64,000 bases of DNA, from positions 496,001 to 560,000 of the forward strand of contig NZ_QPHM01000001.1 of NCBI RefSeq assembly GCF_003336245.1, read 5' to 3'. Both the position numbers and the translations under genes were made by a program. Numbering within the stretch: position 1 is the stretch's first letter; each line of letters opens with the position of its first letter. Of this stretch, positions 59,409 to 64,000 are shown piece by piece. This DNA comes from Haloplanus salinus (GTDB lineage Archaea > Halobacteriota > Halobacteria > Halobacteriales > Haloferacaceae). A model generated the notes under the pieces. The model saw only the letters and a list, made by a program, of their open reading frames with translations. It searched no databases and was not told where the DNA came from.

Positions 59409-61241
59409 CTACTCCACGTCGGGATCGGGGTCCGGTTTCGCGTCCGTCCCCGCCCCCGTCGTCTCGTCCACCGCGCTCGTGAGGGAGACGTTGAGCGAGA
59501 GCATGGAGACGACGCCGCCGGCGACGGTGACGAGATTCTTCACCGCGTGGTCGAGGACCGCGGCGCCGAAGGCCGTCGCGCCCGTGGCGGGCGTCAGGCC
59601 CGCGACCAGTAGCGTGAACGCCGCCTCGTAGAGGCCGATCCCCCCGGGCGAGAGGGGAAGCACCTTCGCGAGGTTGCCGACGCTCACCGCGAAGAAGCCG
59701 ACCGCGACGAGCGTCGCCGGCGCGAGGGCGACGTCGAACGCCGCGAGGACGATGATCGCAGTCACCACGTCGAGCCCCCAGATGGCGAGGCTGTTGACGC
59801 CCACGCGGGCGAACGCGCCACGGTCGGCGGCGATCATCTGCACGTCGGCGACGAAACGCTCTAGGACCCCCGCCACGTAGTCGGCGTAGGAGTCCGAACT
59901 CACGCCGGTGACGACCCGCCGCACCAAGTTGTCGTCGCGGCGCGCGCTGACTACGATAGCGGCGACGGCGAGGAGGGCCGCGGCCGCGACGCCGGCGGCG
60001 ACGGCGAGCGCGACCCGTGCGCTCCGGGGGTCGACCCCCGGCACCCCGTCGGAGACGGCGGTGACGATCTGTCCCGTCGCGCCCGTGAGGACGTAGCCAA
60101 CGAGGACGGTCCCGCCGAGGGCGGTGATCGTCAGCAGGTCGAAGACGCGCTCGACGGCCAGCGACGCGAAGCCGGTGGGGTACGGGATGCCGCGACGCGC
60201 CTTCACGACGTACGCGCGGACGGCGTCGCCCGCTCGCGCGGGAAAGACGAGGTTACCCGTCTGACTGATGAAGACGGCGCCGGTGAGGAAGCCGAGACGC
60301 TCGCGATAGCCGAGTTCGTTCAGGATATCCCGGTAGCGGGCGCCCCGGAGCGGCCAGGAGAGCAGGTAGACGACGGCGGCGAGCGCGACGAGGCGGAGGT
60401 TCGCGCCTTCCAGCTCCGCGAGGACCGCCCGCGGGTCGAGATACAGCGTCATCAACGCGAGGGCGACGACGGTGAGGAGCGCGCCCGCGCCGACGCTCAC
60501 CCGGCGGGTGATCCGGGGGCTGACCGACAGCTGCCACCACAGCCGAAGGATCTGACTCCCCATCCCGAACACGTCCCGCACGAGGTCGACTTTCGTGTCG
60601 CCTTTGGGCTCCCACTCGACGGGGAACTCCGCCACCTCGAAGCCGGCGCGCTGGGCGCGGACGAGGAGTTCCGTGTCCCAGAACCAGTGCTCGTCCGCCA
60701 CGTCCGCGTGCAGGTGCTCGAACGCCTCGCGGCTCAGGGACTTGAACCCACACTGGTGATCGCGGAGCGGCGAACGGAGGAACAGGCGGACGAGACCGTT
60801 GTAGGCGCGGGAGGGCACGCCCCGTTTGGCCGGCCGATCCGCGACGTTACCGGGGAGCCAGCGTGATCCGGTCGCCACGTCGGCCTCGCCGGAGCGGACC
60901 CGTTCGACGAGTTCCTCCAGATGGTCCATGTCCGTCGCGAGGTCGGTGTCGAAGTAGACGAGCGTGTCGCCGTCGGCGGCGGCGAAGGCGCGTTCGAGCG
61001 CGCCGCCGCGACCGAGTCGCTCGTCGCTGTGAACGTGGCGCACGCGCTCGTCCGCGGCGGCCAACCGGTCCGCGATCGCCGGCGTCCGGTCGTCGCAGCC
61101 GTCCTCCGCGACGAGCACCTCGAAGGAGCCGGACGGGAGGAAGGCAGCGAGCGTCGAGAGCGTCGTCCGCACCGTCCCCTCGATGGTGTCCGCCTCGTTG
61201 TACGCGGGGAGGACGACGCTCACTTCCACGCCGGAGTCCAT
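59409..61241 (-). CDS. AglD-like glycosyltransferase fused to a flippase-like membrane domain
   Basis: 610 residues. Residues ~1-230 are a GT2 dolichyl-phosphate mannose synthase-type domain: VSVVLPAYNEADTIEGTVR, the metal motif YFDTDLATDMD (Asp98, Asp100) and DHQCGFKSLSREAFEHLHAD. Then ~245-600 is a UPF0104 (LPG synthase/flippase-like) domain with about eight helices. This fusion is AglD of Haloferax volcanii, which adds the last mannose in N-glycan assembly through dolichyl phosphate. Its start is 9 bp from the divergent CNNM-like start. Confidence 0.9.
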   Translation of the reverse strand: MDSGVEVSVVLPAYNEADTIEGTVRTTLSTLAAFLPSGSFEVLVAEDGCDDRTPAIADRLAAADERVRHVHSDERLGRGGALERAFAAADGDTLVYFDTDLATDMDHLEELVERVRSGEADVATGSRWLPGNVADRPAKRGVPSRAYNGLVRLFLRSPLRDHQCGFKSLSREAFEHLHADVADEHWFWDTELLVRAQRAGFEVAEFPVEWEPKGDTKVDLVRDVFGMGSQILRLWWQLSVSPRITRRVSVGAGALLTVVALALMTLYLDPRAVLAELEGANLRLVALAAVVYLLSWPLRGARYRDILNELGYRERLGFLTGAVFISQTGNLVFPARAGDAVRAYVVKARRGIPYPTGFASLAVERVFDLLTITALGGTVLVGYVLTGATGQIVTAVSDGVPGVDPRSARVALAVAAGVAAAALLAVAAIVVSARRDDNLVRRVVTGVSSDSYADYVAGVLERFVADVQMIAADRGAFARVGVNSLAIWGLDVVTAIIVLAAFDVALAPATLVAVGFFAVSVGNLAKVLPLSPGGIGLYEAAFTLLVAGLTPATGATAFGAAVLDHAVKNLVTVAGGVVSMLSLNVSLTSAVDETTGAGTDAKPDPDPDVE

Positions 61242-61250
61242 TTGGCGGGG

Positions 61251-61874
61251 ATGGTCGGGCCGCGTTCAAGAACTTTCTGTCTCCGGCCCCGCCGTTTTTC
61301 ACCTCTCGACACGACGACACGCACGACCGCGTTCGATTCGACGACCCTGAGCGTCGCCGCGTCGAGCGGCCTACTGGCGGCGAGTGCCTTCGTCTCCAGT
61401 ACCGCAATCGCCGTCTTCTCGCTCTCGCGGGGGTGGCTCGACGAACGCGTCGCCGCACAGGACCGGCGAGCGGCGGTCCTCGTCGGCCTCCGTGACGACC
61501 CGCATCGCCTGCTCGTGACGCTGCTCGTCGGCAACAACCTCGTCAAGGTCGCCATCTCGGGCGTCCTCGCGGTCCTCCTCGCGGAACGGTTCCCCGGTGG
61601 GATGGCCGTCGCGCCGACGACCGTCGTCGCGGGGAGTGTCGTCCTCGTCTCCGGCGAGATCCTGCCGAAGGCGTACGGACCGGGTCGCGCCGAGTCGTGG
61701 CGGCTGACTGCGGCGCGACCCGTACGGGTCGTCGAGCGCCTCCTCCTGCCTATCGTGATCGTCTTCGACGTCGTGACGCGACGGGCGGGAAGGATGATGG
61801 GCGGCGGTCCGGACATCGAGGAGCCGTACACCGACATCGATCCGAAGCACGCGGGGGGCGAAGGAGCGAAGTGA
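61251..61874 (+). CDS. CNNM (DUF21) transmembrane protein without CBS domains
   Basis: 207 residues from ATG 61251. The CNNM domain (~40-180) is clear: LLAASAFVSSTAIAVFSLSRGWLDERV, LLVTLLVGNNLVKVAISGVLAVLL and VVLVSGEILPKAYGPGRAESW. In CorC/CNNM magnesium exporters it is followed by a CBS pair, which is missing. The N-terminus is unusual (VGPRSRTFCLRPRR). An alternative start inside the sequence cannot be identified. It is divergent from the AglD-like gene. Confidence 0.75.
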   Translation: MVGPRSRTFCLRPRRFSPLDTTTRTTAFDSTTLSVAASSGLLAASAFVSSTAIAVFSLSRGWLDERVAAQDRRAAVLVGLRDDPHRLLVTLLVGNNLVKVAISGVLAVLLAERFPGGMAVAPTTVVAGSVVLVSGEILPKAYGPGRAESWRLTAARPVRVVERLLLPIVIVFDVVTRRAGRMMGGGPDIEEPYTDIDPKHAGGEGAK

Positions 61875-61895
61875 GCGGCCCGCCAACGGTCGGCC

Positions 61896-62339
61896 GTGAA
61901 AGAGTTCGAGCGCAAGCAGCTCCTCGAACGCGTCAACCGCGAGGGGGCGACGGTGGGCGCGGACATCCCCGAGCGCATCACCGTGCAGGGCGAGGAGGTG
62001 AACCTCCAGCAGTTCGTCTTCGAGATCAAGCGCCGAGAGACGGTGCCCGCGGGGGAGCGCGAACGGGTCGACCGCGCGAAGAAGAACCTCCGGCGCGAGC
62101 GCCTCCAGCGCCTCCAGCGCATCGAGGACGACGAGGTGAGCTACGAGGAGGGCGAGCGGCTGGTCGAGAGCATCATCGGCATCGATCGGGCGCTCAACGC
62201 CCTCGAACAGCTCGGCCCCGCGAACCTCGAAACCGAGGCGCAAGCACAGGAGGCGGCCGACCGCAAGCGCTGGATGTCCTTCCTGAAGAAGGCGTTGGGC
62301 CACGAGGACACCAGCCACAACACGCGGGGGCGCCCGTGA
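61896..62339 (+). CDS. DUF5788 family protein
   Basis: 147 residues from GTG, highly charged and helical: MKEFERKQLLERVNREGATVGADIPERITVQGEEVNLQQFVFEIKRRETVP, then EGERLVESIIGIDRALNALEQL. It agrees with the haloarchaeal DUF5788 type. Function unknown. Its TGA overlaps the polX GTG (GTGA), implying cotranslation. Confidence 0.82.
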   Translation: MKEFERKQLLERVNREGATVGADIPERITVQGEEVNLQQFVFEIKRRETVPAGERERVDRAKKNLRRERLQRLQRIEDDEVSYEEGERLVESIIGIDRALNALEQLGPANLETEAQAQEAADRKRWMSFLKKALGHEDTSHNTRGRP

Positions 62340-64000
62340 GCCGGAACGCCGACGTCGCCGCCCGGTTCGAGGAGATGGCCGACCTCCTCGAGGCACGAGA
62401 CGTGGAGTTCAAACCCCGGAGCTACCGTCGCGCCGCCGAGAACGTCCGCGACTGTCCCGTGGCGGTCGCGGAACTGGTCGACGAGGGGAAAGACGCGGTG
62501 ATGGACGTCGACGGCGTCGGCGACGCCCTCGCGGACAAGATCATCGAGTACGTCGAGACCGGAACGATCGAGGAGCTCGAGGAACTTCGCGAGCAGCTGC
62601 CCGTCGACATGGCGGCGCTCACGAGCGTCGAAGGGGTCGGGCCGAAGACGGTCGGAACGCTCTACGAGGCGCTCGGGATCACGACGCTCGACGAGCTCGA
62701 AGCCGCGGCACGCGACGGCGAGATCCGTGCGGTCTCGGGCTTCGGCGAGAAGACCGAGGGGAACATCTTAGAGAACATCCCCTTCGCCCGACAGGCCCAG
62801 AAGCGGGAACTACTCGGGGACGCCCGCCCCATCGCGGAGGAGCTACTCGACGCCCTCCGCGACGCCGACCCCATCGACCGTGCCGAGGTCGCAGGGTCGC
62901 TCCGACGGTGGCGCGAGACGATCGGTGACGTGGACCTTCTCGCCGCGAGCGCGGACGGCGAGGCGGCGGTCGAGGCTTTCCTCGGCTGGGACCCGGACGC
63001 CGAGGTGATCGAATCCGGGACCACCAAGGCGAGCGTCCGTGCCCGAGGCGTGCGGATCGACTTGCGGGTCGTCGTTCCCGCGGAGTTCGGGTCGGCGCTC
63101 CAGTATTTCACCGGGAGCAAGGATCACAACGTCCACCTGCGCAACCTCGCCATCGGCCGCGACCTGAAGATGAACGAGTACGGAATCTTCGACGTGAGCG
63201 AGGCGTCGGGGACGCCTCGGGAAGCCGGCGACGACCAACGCGCCGGGGAGCGCCTCGGCGGCGAGACGGAAGCGGAGATGTACGGCGCCCTCGATCTACC
63301 CGTGATCCCACCGGAGCTCCGCGAGGATCGGGGCGAGATCGAGGCCGCGCAAGCGGGCGAGCTACCCGACCTGGTGACCGACGCCGAGATTCGGGGTGAC
63401 CTCCACACCCACACCGACTGGTCGGACGGGTCGGAGTCGGTCGAAACGATGATCGCGGCGGCCGCGGAGCGTGGCGACGACTACCTCGCGATCACCGACC
63501 ACGCGACCGGGCCGGGCATGGTCGGGGGTGTCGGCCTCGATGACGACGAACTACGCGAGCAACGCGAGACCGTCGCCGCGGCCGCCGCGGACGCCGAGGT
63601 CGAGGTCCTCCACGGCGTCGAGGCCAACGTCGACGCCGACGGCGGCCTCTCGGTGGGCGAGGACGTCCTCGCCGACCTCGACATCGTGATCGCCTCACCC
63701 CACAGCGACCTCGGGATGGATCGGGCGGCGGCGACCGAGCGCCTCGTCCGCGCGGTCGAACACCCGGAGACGGACGTGCTCGGCCACCCGACCGGCCGCC
63801 TCATCAACGACCGATCGGGGCTCACGCTCGACGTGGAGCGCCTCGCGACGGCCGCGGCCGACGCCGGAACGGCGCTGGAAGTGAACGCCAACCCCCACCG
63901 CCTCGACCTGAACGACGCGGCGATCCGGACCGCCGTCGAGACGGGGGCGACGGTCGTCGTCGACACCGACGCCCACGGAACCGGCGAACTCGACTTTCGA
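62336..64000 (+). CDS. polX: DNA polymerase/3'-5' exonuclease PolX, 3' end cut by the window
   Basis: The first 555 residues are present from GTG 62336, running off the right edge. N-terminal HhH motifs (~50-110; DVDGVGDALADKIIEYVE, SVEGVGPKTVGTLYEALG) precede the nucleotidyltransferase motif AGSLRRWRETIGDVDLL (~185-200) with the metal Asp pair. A PHP exonuclease domain starts near 355: GDLHTHTDWSDGSE, ITDHATG and GVEANVDADG. Family X polymerases with PHP act in base-excision or strand-break repair. Only a few dozen residues should be missing. Translation is coupled to DUF5788. Confidence 0.95.
   Translation, partial: MSRNADVAARFEEMADLLEARDVEFKPRSYRRAAENVRDCPVAVAELVDEGKDAVMDVDGVGDALADKIIEYVETGTIEELEELREQLPVDMAALTSVEGVGPKTVGTLYEALGITTLDELEAAARDGEIRAVSGFGEKTEGNILENIPFARQAQKRELLGDARPIAEELLDALRDADPIDRAEVAGSLRRWRETIGDVDLLAASADGEAAVEAFLGWDPDAEVIESGTTKASVRARGVRIDLRVVVPAEFGSALQYFTGSKDHNVHLRNLAIGRDLKMNEYGIFDVSEASGTPREAGDDQRAGERLGGETEAEMYGALDLPVIPPELREDRGEIEAAQAGELPDLVTDAEIRGDLHTHTDWSDGSESVETMIAAAAERGDDYLAITDHATGPGMVGGVGLDDDELREQRETVAAAAADAEVEVLHGVEANVDADGGLSVGEDVLADLDIVIASPHSDLGMDRAAATERLVRAVEHPETDVLGHPTGRLINDRSGLTLDVERLATAAADAGTALEVNANPHRLDLNDAAIRTAVETGATVVVDTDAHGTGELDFR

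Noticed and set aside
1-64000. tRNA, rRNA, insertion sequences, integrases or prophage genes
   Set aside because: No cloverleaf, transposase motif, terminal repeats or att-like duplication noticed by eye. A tRNAscan or ISfinder run could still find a divergent one.

Overview
The window is chromosomal DNA of a haloarchaeon. Base composition is very GC-rich, predicted proteins are strongly acidic, and promoters look like BRE/TATA elements with many genes apparently leaderless. Gene content is archaeal: thermosome, archaeal LonB, aTrm56, RNase P Rnp4, CetZ tubulin, NadM, the AroA'/AroB' early shikimate route, and an AglD-type N-glycosylation enzyme. I see no rRNA, tRNA, CRISPR, insertion sequence or prophage. 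Coding density is very high and no gap exceeds about 230 bp. Species cannot be fixed from what is here.

Layout. 1-4.8 kb: tail of a thermosome subunit with a His-Asp tail, two tandem CrcB fluoride channels, an AmiS/UreI-type amide or urea channel beside a formamidase/acetamidase, a small RHH-like protein, TatA and a peroxiredoxin. 4.9-10.3 kb: HD phosphohydrolase, MscS channel, YhbY, Rnp4, two GT4 glycosyltransferases and a Gly/Met-rich protein. 10.3-17.6 kb: DUF2797 protein, sugar epimerase, aTrm56, threonine-synthase-like enzyme, SPFH protein, two small winged-helix proteins and a phosphodiesterase. 17.6-28.3 kb is the most distinctive part. A CetZ tubulin gene is divergent from a tightly overlapped run of eight genes: a coiled-coil protein, a secretion ATPase, a TadC/GspF-like membrane protein, and five proteins with one N-terminal membrane helix each, the last 1022 residues long. 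This looks like a haloarchaeal type IV pilus/Tad-like machine of unknown job.

28.3-40.6 kb: DUF5791 protein, SDR, membrane-anchored DHH/DHHA1 phosphoesterase, aldo/keto reductase, zinc-finger protein, GpgS-like glycosyltransferase, CoA-type NUDIX, Hsp20 with a zinc-finger partner, a frameshifted acetoacetate-decarboxylase-like gene coupled to a cytochrome P450, a radical SAM-HhH protein, a Tat lipoprotein and a TRAM protein. 40.6-47.1 kb: Cys-cluster and MBL proteins, then the aromatic block trpC-trpB-trpA-aroA'-aroB' on the minus strand. 47.2-53.6 kb: an alkyltransferase-like protein lacking the acceptor cysteine, a CPBP protease, LonB, NadM coupled to a SAM hydrolase, and a complete thermosome gene. 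53.7-64 kb: glycosyltransferase, methyltransferase, small wHTH, zinc-ribbon membrane protein, AroD coupled to a probable N4-cytosine DNA methyltransferase, a metal-receptor-like protein, an AglD-like glycosyltransferase/flippase fusion, a CNNM-only protein, DUF5788 and the start of PolX, which runs off the right edge.

Family names with DUF numbers are from memory of conserved haloarchaeal families and were not searched. Start codons were chosen from homolog-like N-termini, overlaps and TATA spacing.
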